Below, piece after piece: positions 32,135 to 44,454 of a stretch of DNA of 64,000 nt. The stretch covers positions 50,307 to 114,306 of the forward strand of contig QXCR01000098.1 of the NCBI GenBank assembly GCA_004380135.1. The letters are read 5' to 3'. This stretch comes from Stemphylium vesicarium (Eukaryota > Ascomycota > Dothideomycetes > Pleosporales > Pleosporaceae). Position 1 is the stretch's first letter. Each line of letters begins with the position of its first letter. Below the pieces are notes generated by a model that was given only the letters and a program-made list of their open reading frames with translations, had not been told where the DNA came from and ran no database searches. The translations under genes were made by a program, and so were the position numbers.

Positions 32135-35100
32135 ATGGAGAACCCCAAAGAAGAGAATATGGATGGCTCATCCATTGTAAGACGCCCGTGGACCTGTATA
32201 TGCACCTGCTTACTGTGAACGTAGAAGCCAGTGTCTTCCCTCCGCGCCCAGTTCGAGAACCTCCTCAGCACCAACAAGTCGTCTGCGCCTGCCACTCCGC
32301 GCCAGCGCTCTCCCGGCGCCGGCGATCGCCTTCCCATGCCCGATGACAACAGACGAGCAGATGGACGCATATCGCTGGACATGCCCCGGGAGCACGCATC
32401 GCACAGCTCGCTCAATGTGGCCGACTTTAGCGGCACTGGCTCAGTGACGCCGCGGTCGAGCACCCTTGGACGCATGCCGTGGAGCAACGGGAAACCACGA
32501 CCGACTTCGATGATGGCCTTTTCCCCACCCAGATCCCCGACGAGATCCAGATCCCCGCCAAAGGTTACCGTACAGTCACCAAGATCCCCGCCCAAGTCGA
32601 CAGCATCGCCAGTTCACTCGCCGCAGCCATCGCGACCGACCGCCCATGCGGCTTTGGATTCGCCCTCCCCTCCTGTATCTGCCTCGAATGGCTTACGGCA
32701 TTTCAAGATATCCAGCCGCGGCACCACTCCCGGTAACGATCCGAAGACTGTGTTTCCCAGCAATACCAACAATGGCAACTCGAATGATCCGCGCAAGAGC
32801 GACCGACCAGTATCATCCGCGCCCCCAGTGCCTCCACCGGTGAACCGCGCTGGCAAGCCTAAGATGGCCCCGAAGTCGCATTCGGTAGACACAACGCGCG
32901 CAAATTTGGCACCAGAAGCCTCCTCAGATGCAGCGGATATATCTCCCTTCAGCACACCACCCAGCAGCAGCGAAGGGAGTGCGAAAGGGGACCCTTCTCC
33001 GCCTGTCATCCCCGGGTTTTCGAAGCCCAAGATGAATGCGACACATGGCGGATATTTCGCATCCCCTCCCGTACACCATGCTGTAGCTGAAAAACTAGCA
33101 TCGGCAGATCCTCGTGCAACAGCGAAGCAACCCATGAAGAAGGCTGCACCACCACCGTCACCAGGCGATGACCCCGAGGACCGCCCCTCATTGCCCGCTC
33201 GACGCGAAAAGGACAACTTTGACTTGCGCAAGAGCGTGCAATTGCAAAGAGCGGCTCCGCCAGATCTCCCGGTGCGGCGGTCTTTTGATCAAACCCGCCC
33301 CGCTCAGATGGTGCAAGAGACGAACAACAAATTCATGCCACCCCCGCGGCGAACAAATACCACCGGCGGCATGTCCGCTAACCCCGCAAAACCGTTAGAG
33401 CCTCCGAAACCGCCGCCTCCACGAAACTCGGGGGAAATGCGACGGCCTTCTCAGCCGACAACCCTTCAGGCTTCGCAATTATCGCAACCATACACTTACG
33501 ACTCGGATGAGGAGGACACAGGCGGAGACAAGCAGCCGGCAACTGCCCTGACAGAATACCCAGACTCCTCCCAAGCAAATCGAAGACCACCAGTATTTCC
33601 CGATGGCACGTCCGGCATTCCAACTGGTTACGAGACCAAGCTGTTCGCGATTTGTGGCGATTACATATGTACAACCGGATATGTGACTAATGTATGGAAT
33701 GTTTTGAACGGGCGATTACTCATGAGTTTGGCACACGGCGACACAGTAAAGGCCACAGCGATAGCGTTCAGACCTGCAAAGGATGTCGAAGATGAAGGCA
33801 AGCGATTGTGGCTGGGGACCAACACGGGCGAAATGCACGAGATTGACATTCCCACGCAGAGTGTAGTGCACACTAAGAGTAACGCACATGCGAGGAGTGT
33901 CATTGTTAAGATCTTTCGGTACGCCTCAGAGATGTGGTCGATCGATGAAGACGGCGTGATACATATCTGGCCAGCCGATGATACTGGATGTCCTTCCCTA
34001 CAACAAACCCCGCATACATACCGCATCCCTCGGGGCACCACCTTCTCAATCATATCTGGATCGCAGCTCTGGGTGGCCACAACTAAAGACATTCGGGTCT
34101 ACGCGCGCACTTCGGATAGCAATCATTTCCAACAAGTAACTGACGGTCCTATTTCACAACTCAATGTTGGCGATGTGACATCTGGTGCCATCATCAGCAG
34201 TCAGCCTGATCGAATGTACTTCGGACATGCGGATGGCAAGGTCACAATTTACTCCAAGAAGAGCCTTGAATGTCTTGGCATTGTAAATGTCAGCGTGTAC
34301 AAGATAAGCTCCCTGGTCGGTGTTGGTGATTTCCTCTGGGCGGGCTACAGTACTGGCATGATATACGTATACGATACGAAGTCCACCCCCTGGAAAGTTT
34401 TGAAAGATTGGAAGGCACACGATAAGCCGATCGCAGGCATTGTTGCAGACCGCACAAGCATCTGGAAGCTTGACAGATTCCAAGTGGCATCACTGGGCAC
34501 GGATGCAATGCTGCGTGTCTGGGACGGGATGATGAAGGAAGATTGGCTTGGTAAGTTTACGTCGATATATGGTTGATCCAGAGAACTAACGCGGGTAGAA
34601 AACCTGATGCAACAACGCGATTCCGAATATTGCGAATTCCGAGAACTATCGGCGCGAGTTATGACTTGGAATGCCGGCGCAACCAAACCGACGACGCTTC
34701 GCCAAACAGAAGAAGACCGCAATTTCTTCCGAGAACTACTCGAACCCGAAAACCCGCCCGACATTTTCGTCTTTGGTTTCCAGGAGCTGGTTGACCTCGA
34801 AGACAAGAAGATCACGGCCAAGAGCATCTTCAAGAGGAAGAAACACAAGGAAACATCGGAGCATGAGCACATGTCTCACCAATACCGAGCGTGGCGAGAT
34901 CATCTCGTGCGCGTCTTGGATGAACACTGTCCAAACCAGAACTATGTTCTATTACATACTGCCAATCTAGTCGGCCTTTTTACCTGTGTCTTTGTCAAGG
35001 CCTCGGAGCGAACAAACATCCGCGACGTATGTGCGGCAGAGATCAAACTTGGATTCAGCGGCCGTGTTGGAAATAAAGGCGCCCTTGTTGTACGCTTTTT

Positions 35101-35867
35101 CATCGACGATTCCTCATTGTGCTTCATCAATTGCCATCTGGCGGCTGGGCAAACACAAACGGTACATCGCAACAACGACGCGGCTGCGATTATGGAAAAT
35201 GCGCCTCTTCCCAGGAATCGGTCTCCGAGTGCCTGCGCAAACTTCTTTGTCGGTGGAGGCGATGGTTCCATGATTCTGGATCACGAGATTTGCATCTTGA
35301 ACGGCGACCTCAACTACCGCATTGACGCGATGCCTCGTAACTCGGTCGTTGCTGCAGTCCAGCAGGGCAACTTGGCGAAGCTTCTCGAGCGTGATCAATT
35401 GCTTCTTTCACGAAAGCGCAACCCTGGCTTCCGTCTTAGGGCGTTTACTGAGTCGCCTATCAACTTTGCTCCGACATACAAGTACGATCCGGGTACAGAC
35501 AACTACGACTCTTCGGAAAAACAACGATCGCCGGCATGGTGCGATCGAGTCTTATACCGCGGGCTGGGTAGAATCAAGCAGCTGGAATACCGGCGCCATG
35601 ATACTATCAAGGTCTCCGATCATCGCCCTGTTAGCGGTAAATTCAAGCTTCGCGTGAAGACGATCAATTCGAATCAACAAGACGTTGCGAGAGACAAGGC
35701 CGAGGTAGAGTTCGAAGCGGTGCGACGGCGGATAGCTGGAGACATCAAGTAAGTTCAAGACTACGAATGAGCCCATCAGTTGCTGACGCGTTACCAGACT
35801 CGACTACTTAATAAACGTCTTCGGTTTATCTAGCAAAGAGGCGCAAAAGCTGCTCAAGGGAACTTGA
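32135..35867 (+). CDS. WD-repeat / inositol polyphosphate 5-phosphatase fusion, 1195 aa
   Basis: Four exons: 32135-32176, 32225-34550, 34599-35748 and 35798-35867; introns 48, 48 and 49 nt. Total 3588 nt. Residues about 1-470 are Ser/Pro-rich and disordered. Residues about 475-795 form a WD40-like propeller (VWNVLNGRLL, LWLGTNTGEMHEID, IWPADD, LRVWDG). Residues about 815-1170 are the catalytic domain with the full set of 5-phosphatase motifs: MTWNAG, FGFQELVDL, GRVGNKGALVVRF, NCHLAAGQ, NGDLNYRID, PAWCDRVLY and SDHRPVSG. It should remove the 5-phosphate of phosphoinositides or inositol phosphates. The propeller probably directs it to a membrane or partner; there is no Sac domain, unlike synaptojanin types INP51-53. 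Confidence 0.93.
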
Positions 35868-36413
35868 GAGCACGCGACGTGTTACGAAACACGGTGACAC
35901 CCCCACACCACGACTATGTCGTACCAAGCTCCGGGGAGTGGTAATATTTATGCAGCCATAGTGTGAGGTCATGACTTATCAGGTGCACGGTTGTCGAAAG
36001 TGCCAGGGACGCGAGCTACGGCTCGTAGTAGACAAGGGTGCAGGATCGATCGCGATGGAATTGCGGGATGAGTGGAACACTAATGACGTTTTAACGAATG
36101 GGGTTGTGTAAAAAGCATTGCATTGGCAGGCGAATCTGGGTTTCGCATCTTGAGCGTTCCGCTGACGGGGAAAGGCGAATTCTTTTCGACGATCGGTGCC
36201 CGCAAAGGGACACGCGAGGGGTGTGGGCATCTAGAGCTGCGCGTCTTGGTCGCGTAGCAGTTTAGCTACATTTCACGCTTGCGTGGTCATGGTGACGTCA
36301 GATGCGCGTATCTCAACAAATAAAGCATCGATGATGACGGCGGCGAGCAATCATCATCAAAACCACACGACTCACCCTCTCTCCCCACGTCCCTTTAACC
36401 AGAAACCTTACTT
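35868..36413. other. Upstream region of the GFA-domain gene
   Basis: Between two plus-strand genes. Short frames, the longest on the minus strand at 36230-35979, show no domain. Confidence 0.4.
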
Positions 36414-37278
36414 ATGTCCGCAACTTCAATTGCTTTCCGTCGGTTACCACTACTCACGACATCAAGCGCTCTACCCCGTGCACGACTACTAGCCTCGCAC
36501 TTCACACGACAGCACCCCACGTTCTCGCAAACCGCCTTCAAAATGGACAAGGACCAGAGCCGTGGCGAGTCGACGACTGGCATCTCGGAGTGGAAGCAGC
36601 GTCCTCCATACCGCGTGCACGAGAAGAACGACGACTTTGACGTCAAGTACGAGGCCAACTGCCACTGCGGAAAGGTGCAGTACCAGCTCAGTCGTCGGGA
36701 GCCTCTAGACAGCAAGCTGTGCCATTGCACCACGTGCCAGACCCAGCACGGTAGGTCGTGGCTACATAAACGACCTTGACGCATGTCGTTACTAATTCAT
36801 CTCAGCCGCACCCTTCCAATGGGCCGCCATCTTCCACAAAACCGACATTAACTTCACCAACGGCCATCACGACCTAGAATGGTACGACCCGACGGAAAAG
36901 TCCATCGAGCACAAGCTGCCCTGCAAGGTCCGCTGCTCGTACTGCCACTCCCCCATCATGGACGAAGGGCGTAACATGATCCTGCTCTTCCCTTCTCTCG
37001 TGCACCTCAAGACGGACGAGGATAAGGCGTATTTCAAGCCCCGCTGCCACATGTTCTACGGCCAGCGCGTTATGGATGTCCCGGATGGGCTGCCCAAGTG
37101 GAGCGGGCTTAGTGGCGAGAGCGATCTTATTGAGGATAGTCCACCTGATATGGTGAGGGAGAATGAGAGGAAGAGGGAGGAGGAGAGGCAGAAGAAGTTG
37201 AGTGAGGGGAAGCCTGAGGATGTTACTAAGGAGGGGACGCAGGGGAGGGAGGAGGGCGCGGGGAGCAATGCTAGCTAG
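36414..37278 (+). CDS. GFA / CENP-V-like zinc-binding protein, 269 aa
   Basis: Exons 36414-36750 and 36806-37278 flank a 55-nt intron (GTAGGT...CTAATTC...CTCAG); total 810 nt. The GFA fold (glutathione-dependent formaldehyde-activating type) shows its zinc ligands in order: CHCGKVQYQLS, LCHCTTCQTQH and CKVRCSYCHSP. The intron lies just after the CxxC-QH motif. From the first ATG the N-terminus is Arg/Ser/Leu-rich (AFRRLPLLTTSSALPRARLL), like a mitochondrial presequence; from the in-frame ATG at 36543 (MDKDQSRGEST) it is cytosolic. The C-terminal 60 residues are Glu/Lys-rich. True enzymatic activity for this fungal group is not established. Confidence 0.85.
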
Positions 37279-37944
37279 AGTGTGTGAGAAGTTGTTTGTG
37301 GATGGAAGAGCGATTACTGTGAGTAGCAATGGCCATGCATCATGTGTGGCCTTTTGCTGCTATCGATGATGCTTGCGAGGGCTGTTTGCCGCATGCTGGA
37401 ATGGTGTTGATGCATTGCATGAAATGTCTACAAGACGAGTGGACTATCAAGGCCAATAATATCAATCTAGATATTGCCTCCTATGTAGTAATGAGAAACG
37501 ATTCAAAAAATCTTCACGACCAAATCTCTCGTGTCCAAAAAGTCACCCACTCCCATGGAAGCTAATAAATCATGTAAATCCGAGGCGTAACATGAAGGTC
37601 TTCACTACGCTCATGCCACACGAACTTGACGTACTTTATCTATTTCTCCCACAATTCATCTCAAGCAGCGAACCCTCCCCCAGAATAAAACGATAGGATA
37701 CACAACCAAAAAAAAAGAGCGAATACGACAGACAGGCCAAGAAAATTGGAAGCCAGTGATGAAAGGTTGCTTCACGAACCCAACATAGCATCTCAAATAA
37801 TCTCATTCATCATCATTGACATTCATTTCTCCATCTTCAAGATAACATTTTCGTCACCAGTGTCCATTTTCACACACGCCATCTCTTCCCCTTTCCATCC
37901 CTGACCCCTCTAACCCCTCTAACCCCTCTACTTACTTACTTACT
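37279..37944. other. Convergent 3' region with short tandem repeats
   Basis: Between the GFA gene (plus) and gus1 (minus). Near 37906-37930 the unit ctaacccct occurs about three times, followed by a ttac repeat (37931-37948) up to the gus1 stop. The unit resembles, but is not, the CCCTAA telomere repeat. No gene supported. Confidence 0.5.
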
Positions 37945-39935
37945 CTACTTACTCTTCCCCGTAGGAATCTGAAACGCAACAACAGCCTCCCCATGCCTAA
38001 ACGCCCTATCAATCCTAAAAAAGCCCTTGCGATCAAACTGCACAATATCATCCACCTTCAACCCCGCAACATTACAATCCGCCAACGCCAAAACCCGCGT
38101 CTCCGTCTGCGGGTTCAGGAAATCCTCCAGCGTATCCTCAGGCTCAAGTTTATCCTTTGTAATCAGGTAGTCATAGTCGACCAACTCAATCGGAACAAGG
38201 TCCTGATCAGCGCTGAGCCACGTAACCTTCTTACTCGTCTTCTTGACGTCGCCCTGAAGGTGCAATTCGAGTTCCAGACCCGTGACGGTGCGGTTTTCGA
38301 GACCGGTTTTGGCAATGTCGAGGGGGTTTAGGGAGTGGGTTATCTTGCGGACAATGGCGTTGCCCCAGTTCATGAGGGTGATTTCTTCGTCTTGGGCGAA
38401 CGACTGGGCGTCTGCTTGCTCGACGAGGACGGACGAGCTGAAGACGATTTTCTTGGTGCCCAGGTCGTATTTTGCGTGCTTGGGCTTGTCTTCCGAAATG
38501 ATGCCTTCGCGCGCGCCGATGATGGTTACGGGGACGCGGTGGGCGTCGTCGATGGCCGTGTAGCGCGCGGCCGTGGGCTCAATGTGCTTTTTGTTGGTTG
38601 CCCAGAAGGCGAACCAGTCTTGGTTGACAATGTTCTTCGAGGGCCCTTGCTTCAGGATGAACTCGCGGAGAGCGGGGATGACGGCGCCGCGACGGCGGAC
38701 TCCGCGAACGGTGGGCATGCGCGGGTCGTCCCAGCCACTAACGATGCCGGCGTCGACGATCTTGGTGAGCTTGCGCTTGGAAAGGACAGTCTTGACGAAG
38801 TTCAGGCGGGCAAAGCCCCAGTTGTGCACCTTGCGGAGCTTGAGGTTCTTGATGAACCACTGGTATTGCGCGTCGCGGTCGTTGTACTCGGTGGTGCGCA
38901 GCGCGTGGGTAACGCCCTCGAGAGCATCGACAATGGGGCAGCAGAAGTCGTAGGTAGGGTAGATCTTCCACTTCTCGCCAGTGCGATGGTGAGCCTGAGG
39001 GTTGCAGCGGTAGATGACGGGGTCGCGCATGGCCTTGTTCGGGTCGTCGACTGACATCTTTGCGCGGATGCACCACCTCAGACCCTCCTCGTTACCCTTC
39101 TTCATCTCCTCGAAGCGCGACAAGTTGTCCTCGACGCTAGAGTCGCGGCGGGCGCTAGCAATGCCGTTCATGCGCTCGTCACGCATCTTCTCCTGGATAG
39201 TGTCGTCTGCATATGCAAGTCCGTCCTTGATGGCCTGGACGCAAACATCGTAAAGCTGGTCGAACCAGTCGCTGGTGTATGAAACTTGGTCTGGCTTGAT
39301 GCCGAGAAGCGCGCAATCCTCGACAATGGCATCCTGGAACTCCTGCTTCTCCTTGGTCGGGTTGGTGTCGTCGAATCGGAGCAAGAGCTTGCCCTTGTAC
39401 TTTTCGTGCGCGAAGTAGTCGTTCAGCAGCGCAGCCTTTGCGTGACCAATGTGGAGGTAACCTCTGCAACGCCATTAGATTCACACCAATATCAACTGTC
39501 GAAAGAAACTTACGAAGGCTCGGGCGGGAACCTGGTGACGATACCGCTTCCATCGCCTACGTCTTGCAGACCAATGTCGTAGTTTGCATCGTCATTCTTG
39601 CCCTCCTTCTTGCCACCCTCCTTCTTTCCCTTGGCACCCTCCTTGCCCTGTCCTCCACTGACAACAACCACGCTCTGGGGGTAGGCCTCCTCAATGTACC
39701 TAAACCAGCGGCACAAGTTCTTCATCAAATCCTGCTTGACGAAAGCGTGCGCAACGCGATTCTCACGGATCGTCTTCCATACTGTCGTGTCGGCGTCGCT
39801 GATGGTGTAACCGACAATGTGGGAGCGCAGAGTAAGGTGCGCGTCAAGTTCGAGAAGTTGGGGCTCGATTTGCTTGAGGTTGAGGGGCTTGAGAGCCTCG
39901 GCGCGGGTCTGCCATTCGGCGATGACGGCGTCCAT
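37945..39935 (-). CDS. gus1: Cytosolic glutamyl-tRNA synthetase, 646 aa
   Basis: Exons 39935-39514 and 39463-37945 with a 50-nt intron; total 1941 nt. The enzyme charges tRNA-Glu in the cytosol. The N-terminal roughly 105 residues form a GST-like domain used in yeast to bind ARC1, then a Lys/Gly-rich linker (GKEGAKGKKEGGKKEGK). The class I HIGH motif PEPSGYLHIGHA spans the splice junction, and SKRKLTK is the KMSKS equivalent. GWDDPRMPTVRGVRRRG and the beta-barrel anticodon domain follow. The family is archaeal/eukaryotic GluRS rather than the mitochondrial bacterial type. An upstream in-frame ATG at 40046 is ignored because the domain starts at MDAVIAEW. Confidence 0.95.
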
Positions 39936-40342
39936 GTTGGTGGTTGTAAACGTCTCTTTGGTGATAGAGGCTGTCTTGATGTACGTGCCCTGACGTGACT
40001 GCGACGGGGAAAAAGTCGTGGTGGGGTGGGTTGAGGCGCGGGGCAAGCCAAGCTTATCTTATCAATCAGGTACCACGTTAGCCTTGTCCACGGGCAATGA
40101 TGGCTCAACAACCAGAGCAGCATCCGATTAGCACATCACTTGTTGTAACAGCATGCATCATGTTACAAAAGTTCCAAATACTCCGTAATCTTATTGTTAC
40201 ACCCCTACCGTATCCTACAAACGCCGATCCATGCGTATCTATCGCGGTCGTCGCTAGCATGCAAAAAACCAAACGCTACATCATTAAAAGTCATAAATTT
40301 ATACTTTGAAGAAAAAAGCAAGATACCAAAGGAACACCTTCT
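39936..40342. other. gus1 promoter and cyk3 3' flank
   Basis: Upstream of gus1 and downstream of cyk3, both on the minus strand. No coding frame supported. Confidence 0.4.
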
Positions 40343-43300
40343 CTAGGTGCACTCCCACTGAGCAAAGACACACCATCTTGCACTTCGATCGGCAAGAACC
40401 AGACCGCGCCATGTTCCCTTCTCTCCAATCTTGATCACAGTCTCCCATGCGGAGCCATCAGCATCATTAGTGCCGCTCATGTGCTCATTCTTTCGTGTCA
40501 AACGAATGATCTTGCCAGAAGGCGTCTGTACAGCCAACTTGGCTGGCTTACTACTGCTGCTGCCTGCCGAGCCAGACGAAGCTTGAGAGGGGTTGGTGTA
40601 GTTGGAACCAGTCGCTGAAATGCTTTGCATGCTCATAGCCGATGCAGGGCGAGCGAAGGGGTTGGGTGAGGCTCGACCGTGAATTGCAGGGCTGGGCTCA
40701 GGCGACTTTGTGAGGGACGATGGATGTTGGCGCACGCAAAAGACGAACGTGTTGTTCAGTGCGAGGCTGGCACACTGTGGCTGAGCGACATACAGGTCGT
40801 GTCTCTGAGCGTGCGGTGTCGGATGGAGAGTCAAGAACGAGTATGGAGGATTCGTGCCAGAGTGGGTCATGGGCAGACCAATAGCCAAGTTGTGGGGGTT
40901 GAGCTTATTCGAGTGCTGTGAAGCGTTAGTGTATTGATCATTCAGACGAGGAAAGATGTCTCTTACCATCAGTCCACGAGGTCCTGCGTAGATCTTTAGG
41001 ACACCCTGACCTCCATCACTTGGCAGAAGCGCCTTGACCGTGTACCGCTTCTGTCCTCCATACCACTCTGCCTGGGCTAGAGCTGGCTTCTTAACAATGT
41101 CTCCGCTCTCGAAGACGTCACCGTCCATGTCCTGGGAATAACATCTTGCCTCAACCTCTGCCACACACTCCACATCCTCAGGTACATCGACATAGACATG
41201 TGCCATCTCAAGGTTTTCCAAGTTCAGCAGGCTGGTATCAAAGTTGACAACGTTGAGGCCGTGTTTGAAGTATGTCGGTGTCGCGCATGGCAGGGCCATT
41301 AGCACCTCGTGTGGTTGCGGTGGGCAAATGTGCTGTTGTTCAGGGAGAAGCGGCACGTGGGAATAGCAAATCTCCAGCGGACGGGCAAGGAAGTACCAGC
41401 TCTCGGCGACGGAAGACCCGGCAGTGGAATAGTGCACGCGTTTTGGATGAGTCGGCCCTGCGAGTGAGCAGTCCATGACGCGCCATTCGCCTTCAACGAT
41501 AACCGCGTTCCAGAAATGGTTCGGTCGGGCGATGCACTCGAGATCGAGAGGCTCACCGGGCGTCTTCAAGTAGCCACGCACTACCTCGGCGTGCATACCA
41601 ACCGAAGCACACATTTCCGCAACCACCATGGCGATTTCCTCGGAGCATCCCCGTTTGCTTTGAAGTACGTGACGCGGATCCATCTTGCCTTCGAAATCTT
41701 CCTCCCACGATATACGCTCACTGACCCAGGTGAAGATGGCTCGTAGTCGCTGAATGTCACTCCGGTATGGCCGGCATACATAGCCCTGGGCTAGTGTTGC
41801 GGGGTTCGTTCCGAGGGGAATGCTGTTGACGAAGCGCGCGCTCTTATCCACGTGAGCAAGGGGGCAAGCTGCAAAATCGGTAGGATCCGTAATCGGGAGG
41901 CCATCGAGGCCCTCATCTCCTTCCGCCGACTCATAGAGAATGTCGATAGGGTTCAAGACTGGATAGTCCATCATCTGGCACCTCTCTACACGCTCGGCGC
42001 GCTCATTCTGGCTCAGCGAATTGGATCGGTTGATGTCCCTTCGGACTTGTACCCAGTCCACTGTCCCAAGACCCATGTCTCTGGAGCTGTTCGTAGGTTG
42101 AGCTGTCGGCCCTCCCTCAATGCTTGTCTGCTCTGTGCTATCCATACGGCTCGCAGCACGGCTGGCAGAACGGCCTGCTGCGCGACTGGCCGCTCGAGAT
42201 CCAGGTCTACTAATGGTGTCGATAGTGCTGCGAGCATTAGCCGCCTGAGTCTTTGCAGTATCAATCATCTTTCTGAAGAAGCCGCTGCGCTTCGCCTTTG
42301 GCTGCCTGAGTCCACCAAGCGGGTCCGGGTCGTCGGTTGCTGGCGTACTGGTACCGGCTTGTTGTTGATCGCTCGAGCCTGGTCGAGATTGGGAGGCGTG
42401 GCTGGAGTGATAAGTGACGCCGGTGAAAGGTGTCTCTGGTCGACCATCATCGAAACCGTAGCCCTTGCTGGATGTGTCTTTTGTATTCATGACGCTCTTT
42501 GGTCGATCCTTGCCAAATTTCTTGCGGTAATAGCTTCCAGCACTTGTCGCGCTCATGTTAGTAGCAGAGTGTCCAGACATCAGGCTACGGTTAGTGCTGT
42601 TGCTGGTAAGTGTCGTGTTCGTCGTAGTCGTCGTAGTCGTGGAGTTCGTTTTGCTCGTAAAGGTTCGGCCGAGTGCATTACGGCCAACGTCGTAGGCGGA
42701 CTTGCGATGCTGAAGTAGTTTCGATCCCTTCCGCTCTACCTCTTGGTCGAGACCGCCCATGGATGATCCAGGTCTGTGGATGGAGGCCTTTGTCTTCAAT
42801 GGTACTGTGGGCCCTTGCTCGTTGTCGATAAACATCTCATGGCTCTTATTCCCCTGCTGTTGCATTCGGCGCAATCGGCTTTCCATACGCTGCATGTAAT
42901 TGTTGACATCTGGGGGACCGTCGTCGTCATCGTCGTCATCCTGGTCGACGGCGGACTGTGCTCTAACCTTCTGGGCTGATGCTTGGTACACTTGGTCGAA
43001 TGCCTCGGGTGACCATGGGTTCGACGGTGACGGTGCCAATTCGGGCGATTCATTACTTTGTGTTGTGGTCATGTCTTGCAAAGATGACATTACATCGTTC
43101 ATTGCGTTCGTAAGCGGCGATGGCGTAAAGTGACCTCCGTGGGATCTTGGGTCGGGTGAAGGCGGTTCGGGTGTATGGTAACCATTATGCGAAGGAGGAG
43201 CGGGAGAGGGCGATCGGCTCGGGGCGTAGGTGACGCGATGGGGTGGAGGTGGTGGTGGCGGAGGGGAGTCGATGGGTTCGTCGAGTTCATCCTCGTAGGA

Positions 43301-44454
43301 CGCAGGTGATGGACCACGGCTTTGGTCAAGCTGATATTGGTACGGAGACGGCGAAGGGCCTCGATCGAACGCGCGATATTGAATGGATGGCGCGGGTGAA
43401 GCTGCGCGCGAGCGTTCTTGGAAGGATGGAGCCGGAGAGGGGCCTCGATCGTAGGCTCGGTATTGAAACGAGGGCGCAGGTGATACAGCTCGCGAATGTT
43501 GTTGATATTGGACTGGTGGAATAGGTGATGGAGCCCGGTAAGGATCGTAGGCTGGCTGTGGTGGAGGTGCAGGAGACGCTGCTCTGGCATAGTATTGGCG
43601 CTGCACAGGGGGCGCAGGAGATACACCGCGAGGCTGGTATTGGTATTGTGGCTGTTGTTGGTGTTGTTGCCGTGGAGGAGCGGGAGAATGCGCGCGAATG
43701 TATGAGCCTTGTCGTGCTGGAGGTGCTGGAGATACTGCTCGAGGCTGGTACTGGTAGTTGGCAGGCGGTGCCGGCGAAGATGCGCGTATATGTGAGGTTT
43801 GTCGGGCTGGAGGAGGTGCTGGGGAGACTGCTCGGGCAACAGGTGGTCTTTTGGAAGGTGGTCTGGGAGACACTGCGCGTAGGTTTGAAGGGCCCCTTAT
43901 TGTTGGTGCAGGCGGACTTTCGCGGCTTTCGGTAGACGATCTCTTCATGGACGAGTATGGGGATTTCTTTCCGACACTGCCGTGTGGTGAATTGATGCCG
44001 CCTGCCTTTAGCCGTTCGCGCGCGGCCGCAGCTGGGTTCGGGGCGCCTGCAGCTGCATAGGCAGTGAACGGCTTCCTGAACATGCTCTTCTGCTTCTGCG
44101 GCGCGGGCTTGGGCTGCTCCTGCGCGCTGTTTTGTCTTGACATGCTCCCTCCGCTGCCTTGACGCGCCCATGGTTGGTAGTCCTCGCTGAGTAGCTCGAC
44201 AAAATTAGATGGGAACAGTCCGACCATGCGCCTGTCCCGCTTCAGCCGGCCCATCCACCAGGATCCATCCCCAGCATTGATCACTTCAATGAGGTCGCCT
44301 TCTATGAAACCGAGATCGCGTTTTGTCTGGGAAGCGGTCAGGTCAGGTGCATCAGCAAGTAGCAGCTTCCGTCGAGACTTACCTCGCCACCCCATGAGTA
44401 GACTGCTTTACACCAGCACGGAAAGCGCGTTGGTAAGGCTTGACCGACGGCCAT
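40343..44454 (-). CDS. cyk3: Cytokinesis protein 3 (Cyk3-like), SH3 plus transglutaminase-like, 1334 aa
   Basis: Three exons: 44454-44383, 44326-40967 and 40915-40343. The first intron (44327-44382) joins MAVGQALPTRFPCWCKAVYSWGGE to TKRDLGFIEGDLIEV and completes the SH3 domain. The second (40916-40966, 51 nt) is in frame and could be read through by mistake. Then come a long disordered region with repeated SPAPP units (about residues 170-400), a C-terminal region with a transglutaminase-like core (IFTWVSERISWEEDFEG, SKRGCSEEIA, RPNHFWNAV, VMDCS) and a final beta-rich domain. Cyk3 acts at the division site and promotes primary septum formation in yeast; here it would act at septa. Compared with active transglutaminases the cysteine is one residue out of register, so activity is doubtful. 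Confidence 0.9.
43170..43960 (-). repeat. SPAPP coding repeat within cyk3
   Basis: About 15 imperfect units encode R-A-x-S-P-A-P-P (or SPAPS) separated by 8-15 Gln/Tyr-rich residues such as QYQ and QPAY. The units resemble proline-rich SH3 or F-BAR partner ligands and SP phosphosites. Confidence 0.7.

Noticed and set aside
37906..37930. Interstitial telomere repeat
   Set aside because: The unit is ctaacccct, nine bases, not CCCTAA; only about three copies.
38335..39054. 239-residue plus-strand frame
   Set aside because: Exactly antisense to a conserved part of gus1.
41852..42718. 288-residue plus-strand frame; also minus-strand frames at 43099-43839 and 43326-44171
   Set aside because: Alternative-frame shadows of cyk3, whose repeats give long stop-free stretches.
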